Assembly: GCA_029261835.1 (NCBI GenBank)
Contig: JAJDAO010000043.1
Span: forward strand, 24,908-88,907
Source of the DNA: Deltaproteobacteria bacterium
GTDB taxonomy: Bacteria; Myxococcota_A; UBA9160; UBA4427
DNA length: 64,000 bases
Reading direction: 5' to 3'
The notes under the pieces were generated by a model. The model did no database searches and was not told the origin of the DNA. It saw only the letters and a program-made list of their open reading frames with translations. Shown here one piece after another: positions 46,649 to 55,934 of the stretch (its first letter is position 1; every line of letters starts with the position of its first letter). Made by a program: the position numbers and the translations under genes.

Positions 46649-46855
46649 GAATCCCCTCCCCCGGTGGTTCGAGTTCGCGCTCAGCTCGGAGTCTGTCACA
46701 GTGCGAAAGGGGTCACCCGTAACTCATCGGAACGTTGAGCCTTTTCTAGTTCGCGCCCCCTTTGCGCGCACAGGTCGCCCTTTCTCGGTTGAATTCGCCC
46801 TTCATGAGCAGAAACCAACTTCATGGGGTCAATGGGGCCATGGGGCCTCGGCGAA

Positions 46856-49063
46856 CTACGGGCCGGATTCGTCATCTCGAACGAGTCCAATGCCCCGCCA
46901 GATCCATTGCCTCTTACCGGCGACCGTTGCCTTCTCGCGCTTGCACCCCCTGCCCTTCAGCCGAGGACCCATCGCCTTGGCCGATATTGGCGACCGTCCG
47001 TTCTCGTTGCACCAGCTCTCGTAGGCTTGCCTGAGATTGAAGGCCGTGACAAGCAGTGCACCCTTCTCCGGTTCCACCCGGCACCGATCCGCCAGAAAAT
47101 CCTGAACTGGATCCATCTCCTCGCGGTAAGCACGCGTTGCCAGACGGACCGCTTCCGGTGGAGAGAAATCCTCCTCCCGCAACGCCCGCAGCCCGTCCAG
47201 TGCCCAGTTCAGTATCGCGGACCGGATCTTCGGATCGCTTTGAAGTCGCTCGCGGAGCTTGTGATCGCGCTGCGCCTTATCCAGCCGGTGAGTAAATGGG
47301 ATTTCCCACACCCGTTCCCAGATCGCGTCGTCGTCGTCTGGAAGTTGCGGCCTGAAATTGGAAGCGATAATCAGCGCGAATTCGGCGCGAAACTCAATCG
47401 GGGCCTGATGAAGTCCTCGCGCCGAAATCGTGTCACCCCCCGTCAGTGTCTTGAGCAGCGATGCCGAGAGGCGGAAGTGCGAACTAGTTTCGTGGGCGTT
47501 CACCAAACGCGCTCCTCTTAGCCGCACCAGCTCCGGACGCGGACCCGAATCCTGGTGCTTTCGTTGCCCTAGATCCGTGAGACCGATCGTCTTCACATAA
47601 TCAGGCCCCAGCATTGCCGCCACCGCGCCTTGGAAGGAGCCCTTCCCGGTTCGCGGCGGACCGTGAATGATGAACACGACGTCTCTATCTGCGTTCCCCT
47701 GCAACGCGTACCCCGCGACCTTTCGTAGGAAACTTCGTATCTCGGGGTCGGGCAGCGTGTCCTTGAGAAAGCTATCCCAAATCTCACTTCGAATACTTGG
47801 ATCGAAGGTGACCGGTGCGAGATTGGTGAGAAGATCCTCTCGCCTGTGGGGATTCAGCTCGAAGGTGGTAAGATCGAGTGTCCCGTTCTCAACGTTGAGC
47901 AAGTTCGGGGCGCAGTCGAACTGCCGTGTGTGCATGATGATTTCCGGTTCGGTCTTCGCCAACTCGAGCATGGCTCGCACCGCCTTCTCGCTGTGACACT
48001 TGACGGCGAAATTCCCGAGAGCCTTTCTCTTCGCCTCATCAGGAGAGTTACCGGCTTCAAACAGGATGCTCCGGATCGTCTCTTTCGCGCGACGGTCGCG
48101 CTCGCGGGATTCGTCCAATGCCCATCGTTTATCATCCCACACGTACCATTCTGAGGAGTTGGCGCAGTAGCGAAGATCATCGCCATGGTGCGCAACCAAG
48201 CGCCTGGCATTTTCGAATTCGGTCAGTGATACCGCCGACTCCTGGCCGACTGCGGGCGGATATCCAGAAACCGAGCAAGCGATTTCGCGAACCTCGGTCT
48301 CATTCAAGGGGGGAGAACAGACCTTCGCATTGGTTTCGAGGAGCCTTTCTGCGATCTGGTCATTCGAGGCGCCATGCCGCCGTATTCGTCCAGCAGTTTG
48401 GGTCAGGCGATTGTTCCGCTCCCCCTCCGGAACGTGATGCCCGGAGCCTTCATGCGCGGCGGGGGCAGGCTCCGAGCGAGCCTTCAGGATCAGCGAGCCA
48501 AGGATCCTTGCCGGGATCTCAGGCAGATCGCTGAAGGATGCCGGAAGACCCTGCTTCCAAGCATACTGGTGCCCGGACGCGTGAATACTTGGTTCGACGA
48601 CGATCTGGGCGCCGTATCCCCGGATGTCTACCTGAATTCCGTCTCCGATATCCACCTTGACGGTGTTCTTTACACCTGCGGACTTCGGGACCCTCACGAG
48701 AAAATGCCCACCCCGGCTGGTTTCCTGTTGGGGTGCATCCGGGAGAGCCACAGCGAGGTAGGCCCTGGATTGATTCGAGTCGGCATCAAGCGCCATCACG
48801 CCTTCTGGCAGCACCAGCCCCACGTTCCCCCCGCCGTCCAGGTGGTCGGCCATTTCCGCCAAACGTTGCTCGCGCGAATGGCCCTCCCAGCACCGGCTGT
48901 CGGCATTCTTGATCCAGTTGCGCTCGACGGGCGTCTTGCCTCGACTCTCGCACGCCCGGGCTCCATGTTGGTGCTTCTGATTGGCGGGACAGAGCGGAAT
49001 TAGGCGAAGTGCCAGTTCGCCGGGGTAGAGATCGTCGAGGATTCCGCAGGTCTCGGACGTCAA
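46856..49063 (-). CDS. Prim-pol plus D5-type SF3 helicase replication protein
   Basis: 735 residues. The N-terminal bifunctional primase/polymerase domain has catalytic D93/D95 (ALDADSNQS) and H120 (SRGGHFLVRV). The C-terminal D5_N and SF3 helicase domain has Walker A IIHGPPRTGKGSF near residue 465. It should prime and unwind the excised or plasmid-like element. The TTG start at 49063 overlaps the stop of the small upstream gene (TTGA) and follows GGGGAAGGGG. It is the third gene in the excisionase-small-prim-pol run that ends at the serine recombinase. Confidence 0.9.
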   Translation of the reverse strand: MTSETCGILDDLYPGELALRLIPLCPANQKHQHGARACESRGKTPVERNWIKNADSRCWEGHSREQRLAEMADHLDGGGNVGLVLPEGVMALDADSNQSRAYLAVALPDAPQQETSRGGHFLVRVPKSAGVKNTVKVDIGDGIQVDIRGYGAQIVVEPSIHASGHQYAWKQGLPASFSDLPEIPARILGSLILKARSEPAPAAHEGSGHHVPEGERNNRLTQTAGRIRRHGASNDQIAERLLETNAKVCSPPLNETEVREIACSVSGYPPAVGQESAVSLTEFENARRLVAHHGDDLRYCANSSEWYVWDDKRWALDESRERDRRAKETIRSILFEAGNSPDEAKRKALGNFAVKCHSEKAVRAMLELAKTEPEIIMHTRQFDCAPNLLNVENGTLDLTTFELNPHRREDLLTNLAPVTFDPSIRSEIWDSFLKDTLPDPEIRSFLRKVAGYALQGNADRDVVFIIHGPPRTGKGSFQGAVAAMLGPDYVKTIGLTDLGQRKHQDSGPRPELVRLRGARLVNAHETSSHFRLSASLLKTLTGGDTISARGLHQAPIEFRAEFALIIASNFRPQLPDDDDAIWERVWEIPFTHRLDKAQRDHKLRERLQSDPKIRSAILNWALDGLRALREEDFSPPEAVRLATRAYREEMDPVQDFLADRCRVEPEKGALLVTAFNLRQAYESWCNENGRSPISAKAMGPRLKGRGCKREKATVAGKRQWIWRGIGLVRDDESGP

Positions 49064-49260
49064 CGCCCCTTCCCCTCTTGCGACTGTGGATCGCCCACCT
49101 TCCCGCTGCCGGGTCCGCGCTCCCTGGACCCGAGCGCCGTACTCGAACGCGCCGATCCCAGCTCCGCAATGAGCGCCGATGCCACGGCATCGGCAAGTGC
49201 GTCACAGAACGCCCGAATTCGAGCGTCGGGCGCACTGCATGCGGGCTGCCGGGATCCCAT
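49060..49260 (-). CDS. Small protein between excisionase and prim-pol genes
   Basis: 66 residues (MGSRQPACSAPDARIRAFCD...), helical in the middle and polar at the end. Accepted because it exactly fills the gap: it starts 6 bp after the excisionase stop and its stop overlaps the prim-pol TTG start. No family recognised. Confidence 0.5.
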   Translation of the reverse strand: MGSRQPACSAPDARIRAFCDALADAVASALIAELGSARSSTALGSRERGPGSGKVGDPQSQEGKGR

Positions 49261-49266
49261 TCGAGA

Positions 49267-49497
49267 TCAACCCCGGCGTGAGCGCTTGGGAGCCTTCCTG
49301 CGTGCCCGCCGCCGGCCGGTCTTAACCGCCAGACGTTCAAGCGCGCGGAAGCCCTCCTCCTTCCCGATCAGGGTGCGGCGCCCCACCCGGTACACAGGAA
49401 TCAGGTCTGCCCGGATCAGGCTCCAACAGGTGCGCTCGGACAAGCTCACCAGTTTCGCGAACTGTGAGACTGAGACGTATCGTGCGACTTCGTGCAT
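49267..49497 (-). CDS. Excisionase-like HTH protein (AlpA/Xis type)
   Basis: 76 residues with a winged HTH (VSVSQFAKLVSLSERTCWSL then IRADLIPVYRVGRRTLIGKE) and a very basic tail (GRRRARRKAPKRSRRG). Typical of excisionases or recombination directionality factors, and the likely partner of the serine recombinase or a regulator of the operon. ATG 49497 has GGAG upstream; an upstream start is less likely. Confidence 0.8.
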   Translation of the reverse strand: MHEVARYVSVSQFAKLVSLSERTCWSLIRADLIPVYRVGRRTLIGKEEGFRALERLAVKTGRRRARRKAPKRSRRG

Positions 49498-49614
49498 TGG
49501 CTTGTTCTCCACTGATTGAATCAGCGGAGAATTCAGCACTTGGTGCGGCACCGGTCGGGGGTCGTTTGTGGGAAAACTCAACGACCCCCGAAATTGCTCT
49601 GGTGGGTCGAGGAG

Positions 49615-50328
49615 TTAGGAGTCCTCTCTTGTGGAGTCGGCCTTTCCAGCATCACGATTCGGCTGCCTATCATTCATCTCGCGCCTGGCAGCCGTGAGGC
49701 GCTTCTTGATCTGACCCGCCGAAAGATCGTGCCTCGCGCCGAGCACAATACAAACTGCCATGGATGGTTTCAGGCAGCTCGCTTCTCTTGCCTGGTCCCC
49801 AGTCAGCTGAGGAAACTCACTTCGCAGCTTCGCGGCCACTGTGTCGTAATTGCAGAACTCGCGCAGGCGCAGAACGTCCTTGACGACCGGGTGGAGCGAG
49901 ATGCACTCGGAAAGCAGACCAGCGTTATCCGGTCCCTTCCCTGTCTTGCCCTTCCGAGCATCCACAGGCTCGTACAGCGCTGCCTGAGCAGCCTCTTGCA
50001 TAGAGTCAAACTGCGCCGCAAGTGTCTCGCCATGCTCTGCCATCTCCAGGATTTGACGGCGGCGACGGTGAAAATCTTCAACCACCACTCTCAGCCTGGG
50101 TCTCCGCTTTATCTCCTGCTCAAGCACCAGATCGATCAGGCGGACAGTCGCGTAGTAAGCGGCAGCCCGCGGATCTTCTGGCGAACCCTTCTGGTCTTCC
50201 TCCCAGTCCTTCAACCACTGGATAGATCCAAGATTCGGATCATCTATGTCGATCTCGTCTTCGCCATCGAGGCGAGCGTTGTTGTTCAGGCCTTTCACGC
50301 CGACCTTGGCCTCTTCATGGTTTCTCAT
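49615..50328 (-). CDS. Hypothetical element protein
   Basis: 237 residues, highly charged, mostly helical (VRLIDLVLEQEIKRRPRLRV; DFHRRRRQILEMAEHGETLA). A start with AAGGA just before ATG 50328 is seen. No domain recognised. It lies between the replication operon and the four-TM/MBL pair on the same strand, separated by about 185 bp from the TM gene. Confidence 0.6.
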   Translation of the reverse strand: MRNHEEAKVGVKGLNNNARLDGEDEIDIDDPNLGSIQWLKDWEEDQKGSPEDPRAAAYYATVRLIDLVLEQEIKRRPRLRVVVEDFHRRRRQILEMAEHGETLAAQFDSMQEAAQAALYEPVDARKGKTGKGPDNAGLLSECISLHPVVKDVLRLREFCNYDTVAAKLRSEFPQLTGDQAREASCLKPSMAVCIVLGARHDLSAGQIKKRLTAARREMNDRQPNRDAGKADSTREDS

Positions 50329-50513
50329 TCCTTACCCTCTTCGTTCCCCTCTGAATGGGAGAACTACGATTGTACATTCGGCCAGTTTCTGGGGATCAAG
50401 TCAGACGACACCCTCTCAAACGATTCTCGCTCCCGCGTCGGCATGCTTGGCAGCGCTTCGCACCACCCGAGAGGCTTTCAACTTCTGGCCGCGTCGTGGC
50501 CCTGGCGCGCAAG

Positions 50514-51233
50514 TCAGCCGAGACTCTCGACCGAGCCGAGAAGGCGCTCCGCGTAGGCAGTAGCCGTGCTCCTCACCCAGTCCGGGTTCACCCTGAAGAT
50601 CCAGAGCGGAACAAACGCGGCGCTCAACGTTGTGGCGGCAAGAAGTGGAGCCGCTGGCGGCGCGGCGGAGCCTTGGACGTACAGCCAGCTGGCTCCGGCC
50701 GTTGCTAGGAGTGCGACAAGAGAGAGCAAGAGACCAACGGGCTTCAGGCCCCAGAGATTCCTGCGAAACCCGTACTCACAGAGAGCTTCGAACACAAGAT
50801 GGTGCTTCGTGCGGTCCCTCGTGCTGTCACGAAGGTACTGAGCAGCAGCTTCGTATACTCGGTCCGCAGCACCCGGGTTCGCGGTCTCTTCCTCCGGGCT
50901 GGGGAACTTCAGGTCGGGACGAAGTTGGTGCAGCTTCTCGTGAAGCCGAGCGAGCGTGAGGCGGTTCTGAGCGTCGCGGTGACGAAGATGCTGTGTCGTA
51001 GGTGCACCGCCCCAGCTCTCCCAGAGCTTCGCCTCTTTCTTCTTGCCGCCTTGGCGCCCTACTTCTGCGAGCAGGAAGGCGCCTCCGGCGCCGCTAAAGA
51101 GCGCCCAGATGGGCGTCCACACTGTGATGCCATCCGGATAGAAAGCGACAACCGCCAGGGCAATCGGCAGGGCCGCAACGAGCGCCGGTTGAAGGCGAGC
51201 CCGGAAGGTGTATGCGTCCATGAGCGCCTTCAT
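50514..51233 (-). CDS. Four-TM protein with central cytoplasmic helical domain
   Basis: 239 residues: two N-terminal helices (PALVAALPIALAVVAFY, about 15-31; WTPIWALFSGAGGAFLLAEV, about 39-58), a basic-acidic cytoplasmic domain of about 110 residues (HRDAQNRLTLARLHEKLHQL; YEAAAQYLRDSTRDRTKHHL), and two C-terminal helices (VGLLLSLVALLATAGASWLY; LLAATTLSAAFVPLWIF). It starts 9 bp after the MBL stop, so the two are co-translated. The layout resembles membrane effectors of SLATT-type conflict systems, but I cannot name a family. Probable membrane effector of a two-gene system. Confidence 0.7.
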   Translation of the reverse strand: MKALMDAYTFRARLQPALVAALPIALAVVAFYPDGITVWTPIWALFSGAGGAFLLAEVGRQGGKKKEAKLWESWGGAPTTQHLRHRDAQNRLTLARLHEKLHQLRPDLKFPSPEEETANPGAADRVYEAAAQYLRDSTRDRTKHHLVFEALCEYGFRRNLWGLKPVGLLLSLVALLATAGASWLYVQGSAAPPAAPLLAATTLSAAFVPLWIFRVNPDWVRSTATAYAERLLGSVESLG

Positions 51234-51242
51234 AGGCCGGGT

Positions 51243-52334
51243 CTATTCCTCAACCTGGTCGTAGAACGGGAGGGGCGTGGCTGTCGAGTACCCCTCGCGG
51301 TCGGGAGCGTCGTGGGAATGCCATTTCGCGCCGTCGCTCGCGGTTGTGTAGATCGGCGCCCCGCGACGACGGAAGGCGTTGGCCACCTTCTTTGAGGGGT
51401 GGCTGGGCGCGCCCTCCTTGGCTGCCGAAACGAAAGCCGTTCGCGTCCTCTCCTCGGCGAGTTGCTTCGGGCCGAGGAGGCGATTCAGGATAGTCGGGCC
51501 AACATTGCGCCGGCTCCCGTGGTGTGGGACCTGAACAAACTTTAGCGAGGAGTAGTCAAAACCTTCACTGTCGAGACGGTCAAGGACTGCCGTGAGCGCA
51601 GGCTTCCCGGAATCAGCAGAAAAGAGCGCCGATCGCCCATCGACCGTCAGCATCGCGATCGCACTAGAGTTGTTTTCCGGAGACGTATCATCCTTGTCGG
51701 TGAGGGTCTCGATATCGAGCGTCTCGTCGAGCCAATTGGTAATCGTGCTCGCGGCCTTCGAAAGAATGCTGGACGCGGTGCCCTCCACGGTCTGGGGGAG
51801 CTCGCGAAACTCGGGCAGCAAACTCTCGTAGAAGGCCTTGGTGGGACCCAGAATGCGAAACACGCCGTCCTTGGTGCCGAGGCCGGCAAACGGCTCCACG
51901 ATGGGAATGCTCTTCGAGCGCGCGAGCGCTTCGAGGTCTGACGCGGTGTCAAGAGACTTCTTCAGCCGCTCACGCACGGAGTTGTCGGTCACGCGCCCCG
52001 ACTTGAAGACGTCTGAGATGCTGTTCGTGTGCTCGTGAGACCAAGGTAGATGCATCAAGAGCGTACCGACCTGCATCTTGTCAAGGAGGACCAGAAGCCC
52101 GCTGGCATGGTCCGCGTCAGGGTGCGTTGAGAGGACGTAGTCGACGCGATCGGTGTTGTAGTACTTCTCGATTAGCTCGACGAGCGCTTCGCCGCTGTCC
52201 ATAAACCCACCGTCGATGACCGCGACAGTCTGCTCGCCACGCGGCCCGTGGAGATCGCCCCAGCGAAGAGCAATGGCGTCGCCGCTCTTCGACGAGTCAA
52301 CCCCGACCTGCAAGAAATCGATTTCGTAACCCAT
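51243..52334 (-). CDS. ComEC-like metallo-beta-lactamase-fold hydrolase
   Basis: 363 residues of MBL fold in the ComEC/Rec2 hydrolase branch. D41 (VIDGGFMDSG), STHPDADHASGL with H71, D73, D75 and H76, LFSADSG with D241, and VPHHGSRRN with H271/H272 give the metal ligands. Unlike ComEC it has no membrane domain. Members act on nucleic acids or phosphodiesters. ATG 52334 has GGAGG 7 bases before it, and it is the first gene of the pair with the four-TM protein. At the edge of a mobile element, stand-alone MBL enzymes paired with TM proteins suggest defence or competition. Confidence 0.85.
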   Translation of the reverse strand: MGYEIDFLQVGVDSSKSGDAIALRWGDLHGPRGEQTVAVIDGGFMDSGEALVELIEKYYNTDRVDYVLSTHPDADHASGLLVLLDKMQVGTLLMHLPWSHEHTNSISDVFKSGRVTDNSVRERLKKSLDTASDLEALARSKSIPIVEPFAGLGTKDGVFRILGPTKAFYESLLPEFRELPQTVEGTASSILSKAASTITNWLDETLDIETLTDKDDTSPENNSSAIAMLTVDGRSALFSADSGKPALTAVLDRLDSEGFDYSSLKFVQVPHHGSRRNVGPTILNRLLGPKQLAEERTRTAFVSAAKEGAPSHPSKKVANAFRRRGAPIYTTASDGAKWHSHDAPDREGYSTATPLPFYDQVEE

Positions 52335-52840
52335 GTGATGCCTCCGACCGCACGACGCCGATCCGTGAGCGAGCGGCCTCACCGCGGCCGCTGGCAGTAA
52401 GGTGCTGCCTCCTCGGACCGGTGGGGGGGGGGACCGGAGTCGGAGTGCACGAGGGAATTCTAGAAGGACATGGGCACATCCGGAAGCTTGTCAACCGATA
52501 GAGGGGATACCAGTGCAGACACGCGCGTGTGTGCAATCCGGCCTTGACACATCGAATGCCTTATCGATCGCAACTGTTTGATATTGCAAGGCTTATCAAT
52601 CTCCAACAGTGACTCGTCTCAATCAAGCTGCCGAAGAGGATTACGTTGAATCTCTGGCTTTGGTTGACACCCAGCCTGAAGCCGGTGTTCGGATCGGGAC
52701 CCACGATCGAGGAGAGACACAATTTCGGGCTCCACGACCGTGTCGGCGTCCTCGGTGAAGGCCTTCCAGTGTCTGACACGACTTCGAGGCTGAGGCTCGT
52801 TCTGGTGGACTTGCGAACCAACCCTTCTAGTTGGGACAGG

Positions 52841-52915
52841 TACCGGGGCTGAATGCATCAGGCTGCGAATGTCAGCCGAACCAGAATCCCACCTACGGCT
52901 GACTCGCTTCGGTCG
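52841..52915 (+). repeat. 75-bp direct repeat, first copy
   Basis: Matches 54466-54540 at a constant offset of 1625 bp. The last 61 bp (52855-52915) agree at 54 of 61 positions; the first 14 bp are less conserved. Shared core words include GCATCAGGCTG, TCAGCCGAACCA and GGCTGACTCGCTTCGGTCG. Confidence 0.8.
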
Positions 52916-52935
52916 CATCGCTCCAGCGCACCCAC
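52916..52935 (+). repeat. Possible decayed attachment-site copy
   Basis: At the same 1625-bp offset, 12 of 20 bases match 54541-54560 (ATC, CC, CGC, CCAC kept). Weak by itself; the position right after the 75-bp repeat makes it credible. Confidence 0.35.
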
Positions 52936-53295
52936 ACGCCCCGTTCTGCACGCCCAGGGATCAGCATTCCAGACCCGCGCGCCCAGTAACAGGTTGTCTC
53001 GGCTAACAGAATGAGGCATAAGGGACGTTATGCGACATGGTCAAGGGCTCCAAGGGGTGTACCTCACCAAGCGATATCGACCGATTCGACCCCGGGCGCT
53101 CGCGTGCGGAGCGAACATCCCGGAACTCTTCGAAGCGTCGGCGTAGACTTGTGGCCGGGTGTTGTTCCGGCAGCCCTACGCGATGCGAGTCAGGACTTCA
53201 GCGGTCGTCACGGAGATTCTGCTGCTCTCACCAACGATGGGCTCGGGCCATGACTTGCCAACGGGTTCCAATCCGAGCCGACAGAACCCTGCGGG

Positions 53296-54303
53296 CTATC
53301 TCCAGAGGACTGAAGCTCCAGTTGGTCGGCGCGCGGACCCGACCATTCCCACAGCTAGAAGACCGATGAACAGGATGAGGAGACCACCTCGAGAGCAGCT
53401 CGGAACCGCTGGCGGTTGGAATCCTGAATCACACTGCGGCAAGGGACCCGTTAGACCTGATGCGACGTCATTGGTCCCGGAAGCGCCGCCTGGTCCCTGT
53501 CCCAGGAGTAAGATCGTGCTCCCGTCATCCGGATCGATTTCGTAGAGCCAGCCATCGTGGTGGAGCACGTAGAGCCGGGATACACCATCTGAGAATTCGG
53601 AGCCGTCGAGTGTGTGGATCCCAAACGTTCCTGACGAGGCCCCGACCGGCGAATTCGAACCGCTGTCGTAGTCGATTCGGTGCACGAAGCCCGAGTCGAT
53701 GGCGATACCGGGGTTGTCTACAACGTCGCCCGATCCGTCAATGCCAGGTCCCAAGTCATCGATGTCCGGGATCGAGGCTGAGAGGTCCGAGACCACCTCG
53801 TAGCTGAAGTCGCCACCAGGAACATCGCCAGTGAAACGAATCAGTCGATTGTCTTCGGCCGTCGCCGTGTGAACACCAGTGTCCATGCCGTAGACGCGCC
53901 CCGCGCAATCGGTATACAGCCCCTCCAGACGTACGCCTTCGATCATAGTCCCGAGCTCGATCACCAACGCCGTGCTTCCGTCTGTTGGAGGCGACGGAAT
54001 GTGGAACATCGTCGAGGAGCCGCTGGTCGCCGTCCCTTCGAGTGTCGCGCCCAGCAACGAGCCGTCAGGCAAGAGTGTCAGGCCGAACTGGACGCCACTC
54101 AGCGAGGGCGAGATGTCTCCGGGTGTCAGCGTTGCCGAGGAGCCGTCCGCACTCACTTCGATGTACGTGAGTTTCGTCCCGTTCACGTACCAGAGATCCG
54201 GTGCTGCCGAGGCGATGCTTGCGAACAGAGTAAGTACACCGACCACGACGAATCTCGCCACCACGGGCAAATCCTCCAATTGTGAGCGCCCACCCATAGT
54301 CAC
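53296..54303 (-). CDS. Exported beta-propeller-like protein with C-terminal membrane tag
   Basis: 335 residues: signal peptide (VVARFVVVGVLTLFASIASA), a mature part with repeated short blades (DLWYVNGTKLTYIEVSADGS; LYTDCAGRVYGMDTG; RLYVLHHDGWLYEIDPDDGS), and a C-terminal hydrophobic segment with basic cap (GGLLILFIGLLAVGMVGSAR) like a sorting or anchoring tail. No enzyme motif seen. It is the only gene between the two 75-bp repeats, so it may be cargo of a small separate insertion. Confidence 0.75.
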   Translation of the reverse strand: MTMGGRSQLEDLPVVARFVVVGVLTLFASIASAAPDLWYVNGTKLTYIEVSADGSSATLTPGDISPSLSGVQFGLTLLPDGSLLGATLEGTATSGSSTMFHIPSPPTDGSTALVIELGTMIEGVRLEGLYTDCAGRVYGMDTGVHTATAEDNRLIRFTGDVPGGDFSYEVVSDLSASIPDIDDLGPGIDGSGDVVDNPGIAIDSGFVHRIDYDSGSNSPVGASSGTFGIHTLDGSEFSDGVSRLYVLHHDGWLYEIDPDDGSTILLLGQGPGGASGTNDVASGLTGPLPQCDSGFQPPAVPSCSRGGLLILFIGLLAVGMVGSARRPTGASVLWR

Positions 54304-54465
54304 TGGCGCAGCGTCGCCGGGTCAATGATAAGGGGCCCGAAGGCCATTATTGGTCAGCGAACGCAGTCGGTCGGCAAGCCCTCGGGACGTCCGGACTCTG
54401 TTTGACATACTGGGGCATATTCGGACGTAAGTACATGCAACCGCAAGCGTTATTGGTCTCCGGCA

Positions 54466-54540
54466 TACCGAAGCAGAACGCATCAGGCTGCAAATATCAG
54501 CCGAACCACGATCCCATCTTGGGCTGACTCGCTTCGGTCG
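54466..54540 (+). repeat. 75-bp direct repeat, second copy
   Basis: Second copy of 52841-52915; it runs directly into att copy 3. Confidence 0.8.
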
Positions 54541-54605
54541 AATCCTACCCCCGCTACCACGACAAAGCCCTCGGAAGTTGCTGAAACTCCGGGGGTTTTT
54601 CTTTG
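54538..54605 (+). repeat. Attachment-site repeat copy 3 with tRNA terminator
   Basis: 54538-54578 is identical to 29593-29633 (T arm to just past CCA plus the first terminator arm). Beyond that the terminator continues with AACTCCGGGGG and TTTTTCTTT, similar to the tRNA copy. It probably marks the original right-hand chromosomal att of an integration. Confidence 0.9.
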
Positions 54606-54746
54606 GGGCCTGGCGACACTTTAGGGCGTCGCTGATTCAGCGGCGGCGGGAATGTGGCGTCGGCCCGAATGGGGCTGGCCAGTAGGCCAAGCCGAGGCCG
54701 CTCGGCAGCGGTGCGAGCTAGCCGACCACACTGGGGAGCGGTCTCT

Positions 54747-55934
54747 CTAGGCGACTCGCCTCCTCCACATCGCCAACGTCAGCAAGGCGCAGGCGGCGAG
54801 GAGGTTCGCGCTGGGTTCCGGAGCCGACAGGGCTGCAATCCATGCCTCTCTCTGGCCGCTCGGGTTGCGGCCGTGCCCAACGACTACGCGACCGTCGGCA
54901 GAAACGCCCCAAGCCTCTCTGAGCTCCCAGCCGGCCAGATCAAGGCCGAGATCCGTCAGCACTACGTCGAGTTCGCGCATGCCATTCGTGGTGTCCCAAA
55001 TGAAGGCCTCGAAGCCGAACTCGTACCCGGGGTACAAAACGCCACCCCGACCCACGACAACCGAGCCGTCGGCGGAGACGCCCCCGGCGTAGTCCACGAA
55101 CTCCCCAAACAAGTGGCCAAGGGTCACCATCCCGCCGCTACTGGTCCAGCGAAAAGGTTCGGTGCCAGAGAAGGTGTGTCCATGGCCCACTACCACTGAG
55201 CCATCGGCGGAAACGGCCCAGGCAGCGCTGTAGCAGTCCCTCCAGTATGGGCAGCCAAGGCCGACCATCCCGCTGCTCCTGGTCCAGCGGAAGGCCTCGA
55301 TGCCGAATGCGCCAACGCCTGTGCCCGTGCCCACCACCGTCGAGCCGTCAGCGGAGACGCCCGAGGCCTCGCTCTCGAAGTCGCCGCCCGGGAGATCGCC
55401 GAGGCCCACCATCCCGCTGTCGCTTGTCCAGATGAAGGCCTCGGGTCCGGACTCGCCTACGCCTCTCCCCACCACCGTCGAGCCGTCAGCTGAGACGCCA
55501 TTGGCGAGGCTACTCCTCCCACCCGGAAGGTGCCCGAGATCCTGCATCCCGCTGTGGCTCGTCCAGATGAAAGCCACCCCGGCGCTTTCGCCCACCACCG
55601 TCGAGCCGTCAGCGGAGACACCCCAGGCTTTGCTCCCCCCGACACCCGGGAAGCCACCGAGGCCGACCATCCCGCTGCTCCTGGTCCAGCGGAAGGCCTC
55701 GTATCCAAGGCTGCCGCCAAGGCCGGATGACGAGTAGCCCACGACTACCGAGCCGTCGCTGGAGACGTCGTAGGCGTAGCTCCCATAACTCCCACCCGGG
55801 AGGTCGCCCAGGCCCATGAACATCGGCTCGGCGTAGCCGGGGTGGCTGAGCAAGAACAAGGACGGCGCGACAAACAGGCACAGAATCAAAATCCGCAATG
55901 GGTTCCCCGTCACAAGTTGAGGAGATAGTCGCAT
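54747..55934 (-). CDS. Exported HAF-repeat protein with PEP-CTERM tag
   Basis: 395 residues: signal peptide (ILILCLFVAPSLFLLSHPGYA), then eight or so HAF repeats of about 42-48 residues built on VSADGSTVVG, EAFIWTSDSGMVGLGDLPGG and variants, giving a likely beta-propeller. The tail APEPSANLLAACALLTLAMW with WRRRVA is a PEP-CTERM signal. The DNA repeats are similar enough that copy number could vary. It is flanked by att copy 3 and the decayed att at 56082. Confidence 0.88.
   Translation of the reverse strand: MRLSPQLVTGNPLRILILCLFVAPSLFLLSHPGYAEPMFMGLGDLPGGSYGSYAYDVSSDGSVVVGYSSSGLGGSLGYEAFRWTRSSGMVGLGGFPGVGGSKAWGVSADGSTVVGESAGVAFIWTSHSGMQDLGHLPGGRSSLANGVSADGSTVVGRGVGESGPEAFIWTSDSGMVGLGDLPGGDFESEASGVSADGSTVVGTGTGVGAFGIEAFRWTRSSGMVGLGCPYWRDCYSAAWAVSADGSVVVGHGHTFSGTEPFRWTSSGGMVTLGHLFGEFVDYAGGVSADGSVVVGRGGVLYPGYEFGFEAFIWDTTNGMRELDVVLTDLGLDLAGWELREAWGVSADGRVVVGHGRNPSGQREAWIAALSAPEPSANLLAACALLTLAMWRRRVA

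Larger units (their letters stand above)
52335..53295. other. Long non-coding stretch with repeat end and decayed att
   Basis: No gene supported over about 960 bp. It holds 52841-52915, a 75-bp sequence repeated before att copy 3, then at 52916-52935 a weak match to the tRNA 3' end. GC-rich low-complexity DNA lies near 52425. Confidence 0.5.
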
